Source of the DNA: Episyrphus balteatus | Taxonomy: Eukaryota; Arthropoda; Insecta; Diptera; Syrphidae | Assembly: GCF_945859705.1 (NCBI RefSeq) | Contig: NC_079136.1 | Coordinates: 81,468,867 to 81,532,866, forward strand | DNA length: 64,000 nt | Direction of reading: 5' to 3' | Shown here: positions 46,040-57,775 of the stretch, piece after piece | Numbering within the stretch: position 1 is the first letter of the stretch | Layout of the letters: each line of letters begins with the position of its first letter | The notes under the pieces: generated by a model | Told to the model about the DNA's origin: nothing | Databases searched by the model: none | What the model saw: the letters and a program-made list of their open reading frames with translations, nothing else | Translations under genes and position numbers: made by a program

Positions 46040-47173
46040 TTAGATTTGAGATGCGTAAACCATAGTCGTTACTTTAATACAAATTATTTACGATTTGTTA
46101 CTTTCTCCATGATATGACAAGACAACTAAAACAATTTTTTTTCTTTTGATAATCAGCGGAAAATGAAAAACATGATAAGTCCACTTTTTTTCAAAATTTG
46201 TTTTTTTGACTGAATATGTTCTTGGGGAATAACCACACCTGCCTTCAAAATATGAAGCATCTACTCAGTCTATATTCGATTTTACAGCTAAGCGAAAAAA
46301 AATTTTACTGTCAAAACATCATAAAAGTCCCGGACTTATCATCTTTTGAAAATAAACAGCAACTTTTTTATGAGTAATTGACTACACATTGAGAAGCTGA
46401 CTACTGACTCAAAATCTTAAGTTGAAAGCGTCTTTCAAGTAAAATAACTACTCGAAACATTATATTCTATTCCCAAATGCAATTGTTTGATAGACTGAGG
46501 CTTTACAAAAATTGTATATTCATTTTAAAACTAATTTCCAATTCGTTTATTTTCAAAGTATGATAAGTCCAAAATCGTTTTTATTTTTTATCTTTTAAAC
46601 AATCGGTCCAAAAAGTAAATACCAAACGATATTCTGTAGCTAGGTAAAAGTTCTACAAAATATATTTTTTATACATTTTGCTACAGTTAACAAAAGAAAA
46701 TAGAACGTTTTTTTCTTCTCCTGAAAAATTTTTACTCTAACATAAATGTTGTTCATTATTCGAAAAAAACTTTTCCTGATATACCGGTAGAACCGGGTGA
46801 TTTTGGCCTGGCGGGTGACTTTGACTTTGACATGGACACTTTTTTAAAAAATTGTTAATATATGAAGGACTTGTTTGATTTTTTCCAAGTTTCTTTGTAA
46901 ATTCGTATAATTTGATGAATTCAAAAGTGATCATACTAGCTTTATTTAATTAAAATTAGATATTAATTTATACTAAAATTTAGTTTTCTTAAAAATGCTA
47001 AAAAAAAAAATCACCTGAAAATGTTGGATGGTTTGAACATGTTGAAGAAATAGGATTGCAAAATGACTTTAACTCCGATATGTGTATTGTTTTGCAAGTT
47101 GAATTGCTTTTATTCTACCCTTGTAATTATTTCATAAAAATTAATTTTAATTTGTTTATAAAAAATGGCATAT

Positions 47174-47224
47174 GGTAGGGTGACTTTGGCCGGCATATCG
47201 GCCGGGTGGCCAAAGTCACCCTCT
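47174..47224. repeat. Palindrome built from the element's subterminal motif
   Basis: GGGTGACTTTGGCCGG, then CATATCGGCC, then GGCCAAAGTCACCC form a nearly perfect 50-bp palindrome. Confidence 0.8.
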
Positions 47225-47226
47225 TA

Positions 47227-47680
47227 ATTTTTGCACTAGACTTTGTTTTTATATATTGGTATATGTTGACAAAACTGATATTTGGCAATATAATTAAAAT
47301 GTTATCAGATCATACATATCAACATTTGGCAGCTCAACCACTAGACGTAGCCTTATTTCGGCCTCTTAAAATATTATGGATGAAGACCTTAACAGCGTAT
47401 AAGATGGCAAACTCGAAAACAAAATAGTACCGAAAGATGTGTTTCCTAGGCTTCTAAAATAACATTTTACTTCGGCTGGATCTTAAATGTTGATAACGAT
47501 GAGGTTACAGTGTCATTCCTGCGAAGAGGTGCTGGGTACAGCTTCAGAGAAAAAAGACGTTGCACAAGTCACCAAAAGTGATCTGGAGAAGAAACTTCCT
47601 GCTCCAATGGTTGACCGCAGAGAGAAACTATTTTTTTCCATATCCTTTGAAGGATATCAAAATTTATGCTAATTTTAATT
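47227..47680 (+). pseudogene. Pogo/Tigger-type transposase C-terminal relic
   Basis: Frames give AAQPLDVALFRPLKILW and LTAYKMANSKTK, then (one frame on) VPKDVFPRLLK, then, after two stops, a stretch with EKKLPAP. The first phrases match the LQPLDVAVF.PLK...W....Y block and IPK..F..LL block near the end of DDE_1 transposases. Stops and frameshifts show it is inactive. Confidence 0.75.
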
Positions 47681-48544
47681 TTTTGTTTTTTTTTTTTTTA
47701 ATCAAATAAAAACCGACAATTCTGTGTACGAACATAAAATAAAATGCACGACTGGGGTCGCACGAACTTGCTCTTAGAGTTAAAGTTGCTTAAATTTTTA
47801 AGACTTTTTATACAGAAATTTGGAAAAAAAAATAAAATTCGTTTTTTTAAAAAAATAAAATAAAATCTGAAATTGAATTGCCCTCCAAAACAAGTATGCA
47901 GTTTTGATTGATATATTAACGTGCATTTTTAGAAAAAAAATTTTCAAAATCGTTAGAGCAGTTTTTTAAAAAACTAATTTTTTATAAATATTTTTTTGGA
48001 AAAAAAGTTTAAAAATAAAATTGGTATTCCATTTTGTAGAAATCACTAATCAACATCTAAAAACAAAATTTCAAAAAAATTAAATGTCCCGTTTTCGAAA
48101 ATTTGATTTTTGAAAAAAAAAATTTTCAAATTTTTTTTAAAAATCCAAAAATAATTTTTTTCAAAATTTTATTTTTGGCTTATATTTAAATTATATAAAT
48201 GCTTCTTCACAAAAAGTTTCGTTGAAATCGAATAAGCAGTTTTGGAGATAATCGGATTTGAAAAAAACGGTTCTATGGCAGGTACCGTTAATAATGATTT
48301 TCAAAAAAAAAATTTTTCATTAGAAGATAGACCTTAACTTTAAACTGACACTTGAATTTTTTAAACAAAATCGTTAGAGCCGTTTTCGAGATATTACAAT
48401 TTTACTAAAATCGGTATATGACAAGTACCGTTATTTTTGGTCCAAAAAAATTAATTCCAAAAACCCCTCTGGAGAGTCGCCAAATAACGCTGCATACCAG
48501 GTTTAACATCAATCGGTCCATCCGTTTAGGCTGTAGCTCCTTAT

Positions 48545-48643
48545 ACAGACAGACAGACAGACAGACTGACAGACTGACAGACTGACTGACAGACTGACAG
48601 ACTGACAGACTGACAGACTGACAGACTGACAGACTGACAGACT

Positions 48644-48733
<90 letters not shown>
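48545..48733. repeat. (GACA)n / (GACT) satellite
   Basis: About 190 bp of GACA and GACT tetramers. The left half mixes GACTGACA; the right half is pure GACA. The Cys/Leu/Ser/Val open frames here are artefacts. Confidence 0.97.
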
Positions 48734-48734
<1 letters not shown>

Positions 48735-48756
48735 GGACTTCCGGGACCCACTTTTT

Positions 48757-48864
48757 TGGCATTGTCTACCATCGTAATGTCATGGAAAAATGTTATCTCA
48801 ACTTTTTTTTTTTTGTACGAATGCATAACTTGATATATAGTACCTATATCGCAAGTAAAAAATA
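48757..48864 (+). repeat. Dispersed repeat, copy C
   Basis: GCATTGTCTACCATCGTAAT, then TGGAAAAATGTTATCTCAAC, a T run, TTGTACGAATGCATAACTTG and ATATCGCAAGTAAAA. Same block as 5869-5960 (+) and 29636-29725 (-). Confidence 0.78.
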
Positions 48865-49595
48865 CCCACATGTTTTAAAAAATCTGCTCTTTCATTTGGG
48901 CTGGGTTAGAATGACGTGCTACTTGTAGTTGAACTGGAAATATAGCAAACGTCCTACCGGCCAAAGTCACTAGGAATGGAGGGTGACTTTGGCCATCCAT
49001 ATTTTGGAATTTATCTATAGAACTGTAGGACAGATTTCTTCAAGATTAATCATACCTATAGAATGAGCGAAGTAGGTAAATTGGTTGAAATCTTCATTAA
49101 AAAAAAAAAATTATTGCAGAAGTTATTCACATTTGAATTTGAAAACGTGCCAAAGTCACCCGGTTTTACGGTAGCTTTTCAACTTTACAAATACAAGCTG
49201 GAACTAAATAATTGACACAAAATTTTAAAAACTAAAGTCTAGTCTTGAGGTGAAACGAAAATTTTCATATAAAACCAGCACAAGGAAATACGAAAATGTA
49301 GCTTGTCTTTGCGCATTTACGCAACTTAACCAAAGAAATTCTTAACTGTGTTAGAATATTTGGAGAGTCTTCAATTGTTTGTCACTGACATTTAACTGTC
49401 CAAGTAATTTTTCTTGCCAAAAGAGTTTTTTTACTTTGGAGATTTTTTTTTTTCATTTTGCTTCAGCAGCGTACTAGGCTGAATGCTTTTATCCGAAAAA
49501 TTAGAAAAACTTTTAATTTAAATCAACCAACCACTGTTTTTCTTGATTTCCGTTAAAAGTTTTTAATATTTTTAATACAAAAATCAGAAAATGTG

Positions 49596-49728
49596 CAAAT
49601 ACGGGACAATCACGGGACAAATTTTAAAATACGGGACATTTATATGTCCCGGGTTTTTTAAAAATAAAACCCGGGACAAGCTGTTGAAATACGGAACAGT
49701 CCCGGGTAAACCGGGACGGATGGTCACC
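49596..49728. repeat. Cluster of ACGGGACA motifs and hairpins
   Basis: ACGGGAC or its complement occurs about eight times (49601, 49612, 49631, 49645, 49671, 49691, 49699, 49711), with two nested hairpins (e.g. CCCGGGTTTT with AAAACCCGGG). The segment ends GGATGGTCACCC, which read in reverse is a GGGTGACCATCC-type end common in hAT MITEs. Confidence 0.55.
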
Positions 49729-51505
49729 CAGCAGTTTGTACCACCCCCAAATTTTTTTTGCTCATTCGATAGAGCATTGGCTGAATATCATTACCCTGAT
49801 TTTTCGCACTCGCGAACAGTGTTACCGTAGCCAAAATTATTTTTGAGTCCCCCAGGGCAAAAAAAAAGAGTCCTTTTGAAAATAAAAAATGTGTCCCTTT
49901 CAAAAAGTCTGCTTGTTTAAGCTAAGCCTTAACTAGATTGGCCACTTTTTGCAAAAGTACAAAAGAATTTTTTTTTTGCTAGCGCAGTTAGGTTGCAAAA
50001 ATGGGCTACTTTTAGCAAAAAGTCAAAAAGTGAACATTTTCAAACTCATTATTTGACAGTTTTTTTGAACACAAAATTAAAAATAATGATGCAGAAAGCT
50101 TATTTTATGAAAACAATTTTTTTAAATATTTTTCCAAAAACAAATAGCACTAGAGAGAAATAAAAAATTTTTACTTTTTGTAAATTTCCCACTTTTTCAC
50201 TTTTTAGGTCATTGTAGGTAGTTAAGGCTTTATCAATTATTTAATTTCATAAAACAAAAACATTAGTAGTTCACACGATACCTATTATGTCCGACTAAAT
50301 ACTTGTTTATTTGAACCAAATAAATATTTCAAGACATTATTTAGTGAGTATAATAATTATACGAAATCAAATTCAATTACATATTTCATTTTCGTTTATT
50401 GTTCTTTTAAAAAACTCACCATTCTTTGAGTTAAAAGATTGTGAAAAAAAATTTATCCCTTTTCAAAAATATGTATCCCCGAATCCCATTGGGAAAAAAG
50501 AATACCCGGGGACACTATTGTGTCCTTGCGGTAACTCTGCTCGCGAAATTCGCCTTTCGGCCGCCATCTTAGATTTTAGTTTTTGTTGAATATCTCGATT
50601 TATATTTATCCTACATAAAAGTTGTGTATACTAGAAACGTAGGCAATTAAATTTCGCGTCTTTTATGTAAAGAACAATTTTTCGATATTCTGAATATTAA
50701 AAAAGTTACAAGCCAACAAAGTAAAAAAAACAGAAAAAAGTGACAATTTTAAAGTTTTGAGCACTTTTTATCAAAATTATGAAAAAACGTATCGAAAAAA
50801 GATTATTCACCTTAAAATTCTCTACAACTCTGATGTACAATTTTTTTTTATATCGCTATAATTAATAATGTTATTAATACTTTTTTGTTAAAAAATACCT
50901 TTTTTTTACGCAATGAAGAGACTTAAATATAAGAAATTGCAGGTCCTCAATTTTTCTCTTGTAACATAAAGCTATAAAATACTCACTAATCATTTAAAAT
51001 TCAAGATTTGGTAAAAAAAAAATTAAGAAAAAAGTAAAGATAAAAAGCACAAACAAAAAAGAGCATTAAAAAAAAAAAAAAGTATTAACAACTTTTTTAT
51101 TTATAGCGATAGAAAAAAAAGTTGTTTAGCAGAGTTGTAGAGAATTTCAAGGTAAATAATCTTATCTCGGAAGGTTTTTTAATAATTTTGATAAAAAGTG
51201 CTCAAAACTTTAAAATTGTAACTTTTTTCTGGTTTTTTACTTTGTTGGCTTGCAACTTTTTTAATATTCAGAATATCGAAAAAGTGTTCTTAACATAAAA
51301 GACGCAAAATTTAATTGCCTGCGTTTCTAGTATACACAACTTTTATGTAGGATAAATATAAATCGAGGTATTCAACAAAAACTAAAATCCAAGATGGCGG
51401 CCGAAAGGTGAATTTCGCGAGTGCGAAAAATCAGGGTAATGATATTCAGCCAATGCTCTATCGAATGAGCAAAAAAAATGTGGGGGTTCTAAAAAACTGC
51501 TGGGT
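49729..51505. repeat. Large palindrome, left arm interrupted
   Basis: The right arm 51075-51505 is continuous. Its complement on the left is split: 49729-49816 and 50548-50900, separated by the inserted MITE. Landmarks are GCTCATTCGATAGAGCATTG on the left and CAATGCTCTATCGAATGAGC on the right, plus GCCGCCATCTTAGATTTTAG and CTAAAATCCAAGATGGCGGC. Confidence 0.9.
49817..50539. mobile_element. hAT-type MITE inserted in the palindrome arm
   Basis: The ends CAGTGTTACCG and CGGTAACTCTG (inward CAGAGTTACCG) are inverted repeats. A perfect 8-bp duplication CTCGCGAA sits at 49809-49816 and 50540-50547. The opposite arm has a single, uninterrupted copy (TTCGCGAG near 51414-51421). 723 bp, no transposase. 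Confidence 0.92.
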
Positions 51506-52052
51506 CAAATTATAAATGCACTGGACTATTATTCTCAACAAAAAAAAAAAAAAAATTGTTGGTAGGTAGTGTGACAGTTTAAAATATCTAATAACGAATC
51601 CTTCCTTATGGCTAGGTATTTCCATTGAAACGGGTGTGATATAGTTATAATTTCTTATTCCTGGTTTGTGTACTATTGACTTAATATGGTATTTAATAGC
51701 TTCAACTCCTTATATTTATTATAGTTAAAATATTTTCAAAATAACATTTTGGTAACCTGTCTTTAAACGTCACAAAATTTTTAAATAAGATGTAACGGTA
51801 TGACATCTAGTATGCAGCTGAAGCGAAACGAAATTTTCCATACAAAAATAGCACAACGAAATCTTGAACGAAATTTAATTTTTTTTTATTTCTGTTTCAA
51901 AATTTATTTTCTTGGCCAAAATACTTTTTTATGCCTAAAGGGCAGTGAATTTTGAAAATAATATGGAAATTTTTATCAATATATTTTTATATATTTTAGT
52001 TGATAAGTATGGTTATAATTTAATCTATTATAAAATAACATTTGCACCGATG

Positions 52053-52986
52053 CACTGTGGGCTAGAACGCTATTTTAGCTGGAATTAATTATAGAAATTC
52101 TTGAAATAGTCTAAAATTGCAATTAAAGGCATTAAAATCATGTCGAATGATATAATAATGAAAATTTTATGGCACAACAGACACTAATGATAAGAACAAC
52201 AACTAAAATAAGCGAATTATTATGTAAAATGAGGTTTTCAAATTTACAACACATATTATTAGTCTAAAAAACAAAAAAAATGGGGTCTTTGAAGTTTGAA
52301 CGCATCAAATTCGAAAATGGTATCATTGAAGCGAACAAAAGTTGTTTTTACTTAATATGGAACGTAAAATGTTAATGCAAATAAAAAAAACCGTTATGTG
52401 AAAACATTCAACTTGTTTTCTTTTAATCGTAAGTGGTTTTCTGAATATTTTGCTCCCTAAACTTTCGGAGTTACAGCGAAAAAAGTTTGCTCTTGTAGGA
52501 CATAGTTTTATATAAAACATAAAGCCATATAGGCTAGCTACTTTTTAAAATTATTTCTAGAGTGTGCCTACGCGTGCCTTTTTTTTAAAGCTTAGGAACA
52601 TTCGTTTTATATAAAATCGGTGCTAGTAACATACTTTACTTTAAAATTCATACACAAAAGTTAAATATAATAACAATTTATTAGCAAATACTATATTTGG
52701 ACATATCACTTATTGATAAACTAGCAAAATTTTCACAATCAATCCGTTAAAACAAACTCGGTAAACGAATATCTGGATAGAGGAAAAAGTGGCCTTTTTT
52801 GTTTTTTTTTTCGAAAAATTGCTTCCGATTGTGTTTTTATGTAGCCAATGAATGTTTTGGCCTCAACTTTGAATGAGAAATTATAGCTAGTTCATTTATC
52901 TATCGAATGAGACCAAAATTATCAATTTTAGAAGAAGTTGACATTTTTAATTAATTCCAGCTAAAATAGCTTTCTAGCCCACAGTG
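52053..52986. mobile_element. Transib-like non-autonomous element
   Basis: The ends CACTGTGGGCTAGAACGCTA (left) and, inward from the right, CACTGTGGGCTAGAAAGCTA match 19 of 20 and the match continues for about 20 more bases (TTTTAGCTGGAATTAATTA). The 5-bp flank CGATG is on both sides (52048-52052 and 52987-52991). Transib elements make 5-bp GC-rich duplications and have CAC(T/A)(A/G)TG-type ends resembling the RAG signal heptamer. No transposase ORF inside the 934 bp. Confidence 0.7.
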
Positions 52987-53629
52987 CGATGTTTTGAATG
53001 ATATTTCTATATTTATGACAGTGATCAAAACCAATGAACTGCGTTACTTTACTAAAAATTTCAGTTTTATTTGTAAAATTAGGTATATAAAGTCCGTTTG
53101 GCCCGATTGCCCTTCAGTTTTGAACGAAATACCTACCCTAAAAAGAAAAAAAAATTGGCATTTTTAGTTTTTTTTTTGCATTTTGCTCAAACCTGGAAAG
53201 AATTTGAAATTGCAATTAAGTGGGTCTAAATACATATCAGTAGGTAGGTCTGGTCCAAAGTACATGACACTTTTTATTTGTATGCCGTTGAAAGTTATTA
53301 GGATCAGAATCTGAGTAGGAATAAATCAAAATAATTGGCTCGAAAACAAGCAATAAAGTTTAATCTAAGGTTTTTATAAATAATGCTTGCTTTCAAAACT
53401 TTTAGTGTTAATTTTTTCCATCTTTTACTCCAAAAATTCCTCATTTTTTTTTTAAATTTTTACATAGATACAGCAATGTATATACAAAAAAATTAAACTA
53501 ATATAAAATTATTAAAATAAAACGTCTAAGTATTTAGTTACATAAATACCATAATTTAATTCCTTATACGTTCACTTTAATTTTTGGCTTATTAGTGGTT
53601 AACTTTCGTGGAATTATACTTATGTCGAA

Positions 53630-53824
53630 TTGCTTTAAAAAAAAATTGAATTTAAATCGTTTTTTTTTTTTCAATAAAATCATGTTCGGGCATTGTTTAT
53701 TATAGAAAAATCAGCGAAAGATCGATTTAAGTTTGATTTTTTTTTTCAACTCAATCTAAGTCGAACTTCCTCTAAGAAGTCGTACCAATTTACATGAAAA
53801 TTCGACTTAGAGGGATTCGACTGT
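53630..53824. mobile_element. Partial pogo-like MITE end
   Basis: The right end reads TTCGACTTAGAGGGATTCGACTGTA, i.e. inward CAGTCGAATCCCTCTAAG, typical of pogo/Tigger ends. GTCGAA motifs recur inside. The left end is not clear. Confidence 0.45.
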
Positions 53825-54437
53825 ACTTTTTTTTTATGAAAAGCCAGAATTTTGCAATAAATTTTAATTTTTAAATCAAGTTATTTTAATGAATTATGAT
53901 TTATGAAGTAATCGATCTCAAAGTCAAAATGTGGGATAATACCAAATTAAATACTATGGGGCAAATAAATAGTCAGTTTTAGACCCCAGTTTATCTTAGA
54001 CTTGGGTTTATCCAATGTTATTTGAATAGGATAAGCTCCATTCTTTCTTAGACGCGGCTTAGAGAGTGTCTATGAATGTGGATTACATTACAAAATTTAC
54101 TGATAGAGTAAACTGCCTCAATTTTTTCCTTATCAAATACTGAAAACCATATGTTCTTATGGGTACTAGTCTTTGAAACAAATTGAGAATTTAAAAAAGA
54201 AAAGCGAGGGTGGGTGCCAGCGTCAGAATCTGATCCGTATACACTCTTCCCCAATTTTAAATAAATAAATACATAATAACTTTTCCAAGGATTTCACACA
54301 ATTGTCGAATTAATTCAATCTGGGACCAAAAGCAGCAGGGGTTAGGGAGCCAATCCATGGTAATTAATCTAAAAAGTGAAGAAAACAGGAGCCCAATCGA
54401 CATGCGATTACAATCATACGTTAACGTATTGACGCTA

Positions 54438-54649
54438 TACTGCCCATAATTTCGTAAAGGCCCTATCTAAAAAATTTTCGATTTTGATTTTTTTGCATAT
54501 TTGGAGTTAAAATACGTCAGAAAATTGAAAATGAACTTTTGATTTTTTTCATTTTTATATGAATTTTGCGATATTACATTTACTATTTCCCTCTATAACT
54601 CAGAACTAAGAAAAGTGTAGTTAGGGCCTTTACGAGATTATGGGCAGTA
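54438..54649. mobile_element. Mariner-type MITE
   Basis: TACTGCCCATAATTTCGTAA and, inward from the right, TACTGCCCATAATCTCGTAA match 19 of 20. TA flanks both sides (54436-54437, 54650-54651). 212 bp, non-coding. Confidence 0.85.
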
Positions 54650-55979
54650 TAAGTCTCTATCTTTTTCTACTGATTAAATAAAGACAGCAATTCAAGTTAT
54701 TTTGGTAAAAAAAATGTGGCAAACATCAAGTTAATGACAAGTTTCTTTAAACATTGGAAGTTGCACTCATCTTGTAATTTTCTTGGCAGTGAGAATGACG
54801 GTAGATACCAATATCCTCATTTTGAAACTGTTTATATTTTGAGGCTTTTTAAATATCCCAACACAGCCATATTTCCAGATATATAGGATATCCTTCATAC
54901 CTAGGTATAACAAATATTTCAGAAATCGGCCACCTATACTCTCATTGTAAAGTTTTAATTTATGAATTTTCTTATTGCCCACTTTAGAATTTTTTGACCA
55001 AACTGATCTTATTCTTTTTTCAATCGTTTTTCCATATTTGTCCAGCCACAATTTTCGTTTTGTACCCCTCAAAACAATTTTAGAACAATTTTTTTGCAAA
55101 CATTCAAATTTAGATATATATGTATTTATATAACCAATAATTGCAATCGTTTCTTACTCTTGACATAATTATTAAAAAAAAAAAAAAAAATTTGCCCCGA
55201 AAAATTCAAACTTATCACATTGCAATCGTTTGTCCCCCTCGAGTTCTCATCATTATTGATTGTATCGATTTTAGTAAATATTCGAAAAACAAATTTTTAT
55301 AGTAACTTTCATACAAAATAATCATTTATGTTTTAAAAACATTACTTAAACAAAAAAATAATGGCAATCTTTTGTCCACTTTAAGACCTGGCTAAAACAA
55401 AAGAGATGTATGAGATAGTTGGGACAGTCGGTCTCCTTTCTTAAGGTTTCATTCTGCGGGCATACTTTCGGCCGAACGTGCAGATAATTTACCAAGTCAT
55501 CGTCTGCTGCTTTAAATAGCTTGGCTCTTACAAAATTCTATTCTGGTAATGTAAAGTATTTGAATTCAACAAAAAATTCAGGGACTGGTTATAAAAACAC
55601 ATCAGCATAATCTTCTAAAAAAAAGAGCTTCGACATGCCCCAGATGTTCGGAAACACGAGATATCAGCCACCTATTAGGCCGCATTACCAGCTCTCTACT
55701 CAACAATAATGACAACATTTAATTCTCAAAATATAAACATTAAAAATTTAGATACTATTCAAAAGAAAGTAACACGACTGAATTTTAAATTATAACTTTG
55801 CTAAATATAATATTCTTTCGAAAGCCCTTGCAGCCTGTGCTCTCTAAACTTAGTACTGACTTAGCAATTTAAGATTACTAAATTATTGTAGACTTATATG
55901 TAGTTTGTTATTGAAATTTAGAAAATTGAAACAATTTTTAAAAATGCTAATACAATTTTTTTTTCTTTTTCCATTACAG

Positions 55980-56603
55980 ATCTTAAACTCAACATCAATA
56001 AAATTAACTTTGAGATCAATTTATTAAAAGAATCAATTAAACAAATCTATTCGATATAAACAAATCACTTTTAACGGTGCGATCAATTTTCCAATTTTGT
56101 GAAATTCGGTTTCTGACTTCGATTTCGCGTTTTTTTTTTTGTGTAATTCGTCGAAAAGTTCGTCGCGTAACACGCGCATTCGTAAACAAGAACAAAATTT
56201 TGTACTACAAGTGAATCCAAATAAACGAAAAAAAAAAGATAACAAAGGCAAACAAAAATATTGCAACAATATAAGCAAATAAAAATATAAAAAAAGATCT
56301 CTTAAAGTATTTCTTGTGACACACGTTCAATACAAAGCCGTCAAAATAGAGCTGTTAAGCAGTACCAACAATTACCCCTCGATCTCAATTTCGACCCACC
56401 ATCACAATCATCCACAACAGCAACACATGAAGTTACTGGGCGGTAATGATGACCGGATTGTACGGGAACAGCCTGTACGTTCCCAAGACGATGCCGCTGT
56501 TGGATATGTTTTCCAGCGACAGCCTCAACATGAAGCAGAATACGCTGCACAATTTGCTCAGAAGCAAGCTAGATGGGCTTGTGGTGATGAGCATTCCATT
56601 GAT
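55980..56603 (+). CDS. pum: Pumilio start-codon exon (5' UTR 55980-56426, coding 56427-56603)
   Basis: The acceptor TTTTTCCATTACAG ends at 55979. The ATG at 56427 opens 59 codons and the donor GTAAGC follows at 56604 (phase 0). The frame begins MKLLGGNDDR, then QDDAAVGYVFQ, then EAEYAAQFAQKQARWACGDE and HSID. These blocks, in this order, are the N-terminus of fly Pumilio. No upstream in-frame ATG was found, so I chose this start. Pumilio is a PUF-family cytoplasmic RNA-binding protein that represses mRNAs with UGUA-type elements, acting with Nanos and Brat. Its N-terminal half recruits repression factors. The fly-typical glycine and alanine runs between the blocks are shorter here than I recall for Drosophila. 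Confidence 0.93.
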
Positions 56604-57775
56604 GTAAGCATTTTATTTATATAAATTCACATTAGATTATGTTTGTGTACAAACTAAATTTGCAATACATAATCTTGTAGTTTTTATTAATTTAAATTTG
56701 TATAATATTATTGAATTGGTTTTTCAATTTGAACTCATTTCTCAAATCGTTTTAGGCATAAATATAAAATTCAATCTCTTTGCTCCATTAAATCAGTTAA
56801 TTTAAACAATATAAATAACATGAACAGAAATAGAAATAGAAAAGATAACGCGTGTAATTGGCTTTAAATTGCAAAGAATGCAATAGATACGTTATATTCT
56901 TCTAGGCTTTAAGATATGATCTTGTATTGTATAAATAAATAAAAATAAATAAATTAGTGACGCAAGAGTTCGTAAAGAACCAGGGCGTATTGGCTAACAA
57001 AATAATTCTTATTATATGCGTGTTGTGTTAGTTTGGCAGGAATAGGAATAGATTTTCTGTGGAATTTGAACGGTCAAGATTAGGCACTGTATCATTACAA
57101 GTCACTTCTTTGGAAGAAGGAACACACATTTGAGGTGTAGTGGGATAGTTTTGATAGTCCTATTACAAAATAAGTACAACACCATGGGAATTGAATTGGA
57201 AATTTTATTCCTTTCGTGTTTTAAATCTATTTGAGATGACACAAATTGTCATAGGAGGAATATTTTTATACTAAGATTCTTCTCAAACACGTAAATGATT
57301 AAACCAAATTAATGGCTTACAATTAACTTGAATATACGAGTATAATATAATTTCGTTATAGCATTTAAGTTATTCATTAGTCTGTATTTCTTGGACGATT
57401 GCGAAGTACTCATGTGTACTTTACTGCTATTATTTTATCAATAGCTTTTATTTACCTTATTTACAGAGCTTGATTTTAAAAGTGATGGGTAGTAAGATTT
57501 TGATGATATCTTCTCAATATCAGTGTCATGAACGTCGATTTGTGGCTCGAATGCTTTTAATTACAATTATTACAAAAGGCAAATTATAGGATTAAAGTCC
57601 ATTTTTCCAAGGTCATTGAAACGCTGATTCATGATTCGGTCAATTCATGAAATATCTTGATAAACGAAACTTTCTTCATGACTGGTAGGATGGCTTTCGT
57701 ATCTTTACATTGTTCTCTTAACGAAAATGCGCGCTTTGCGTATCGATGAACGCTTCTATGTTGGATAAGGAACTA

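Larger units (their letters stand above)
46784..49171 (+). mobile_element. Relic of a pogo-type (DDE_1) DNA transposon
   Basis: The imperfect inverted ends CCGGTAGAACCGGGTGATTT (left) and CCGTAAAACCGGGTGACTTT (right, inward) are flanked by TA. The motif GGGTGACTTTGGCC or its complement recurs at least six times in the subterminal regions. A transposase remnant lies at 47227-47680. Another repeat with a (GACA)n satellite seems to have inserted after it. Confidence 0.7.
44947..55979 (+). other. pum: Candidate first intron of pumilio (11 kb)
   Basis: Bounded by donor GTAAGT (44947) and acceptor TTTTTCCATTACAG (to 55979). It holds at least six transposon-derived structures, annotated separately. 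The remaining segments (46040-46780, 51510-52050, 52990-54430, 54652-55979) show no gene or clear repeat, apart from a partial pogo-like end near 53630-53824. Confidence 0.45.

Noticed and set aside
48509..48871. Open frame encoding a Cys/Leu/Ser/Val repeat
   Set aside because: Translation of the (GACA)n satellite on the - strand; no coding signal.
56316..56426. An earlier Pumilio start upstream of 56427
   Set aside because: The frame is open upstream but has no ATG before 56427, and the MKLLGGNDDR start matches the known fly N-terminus.
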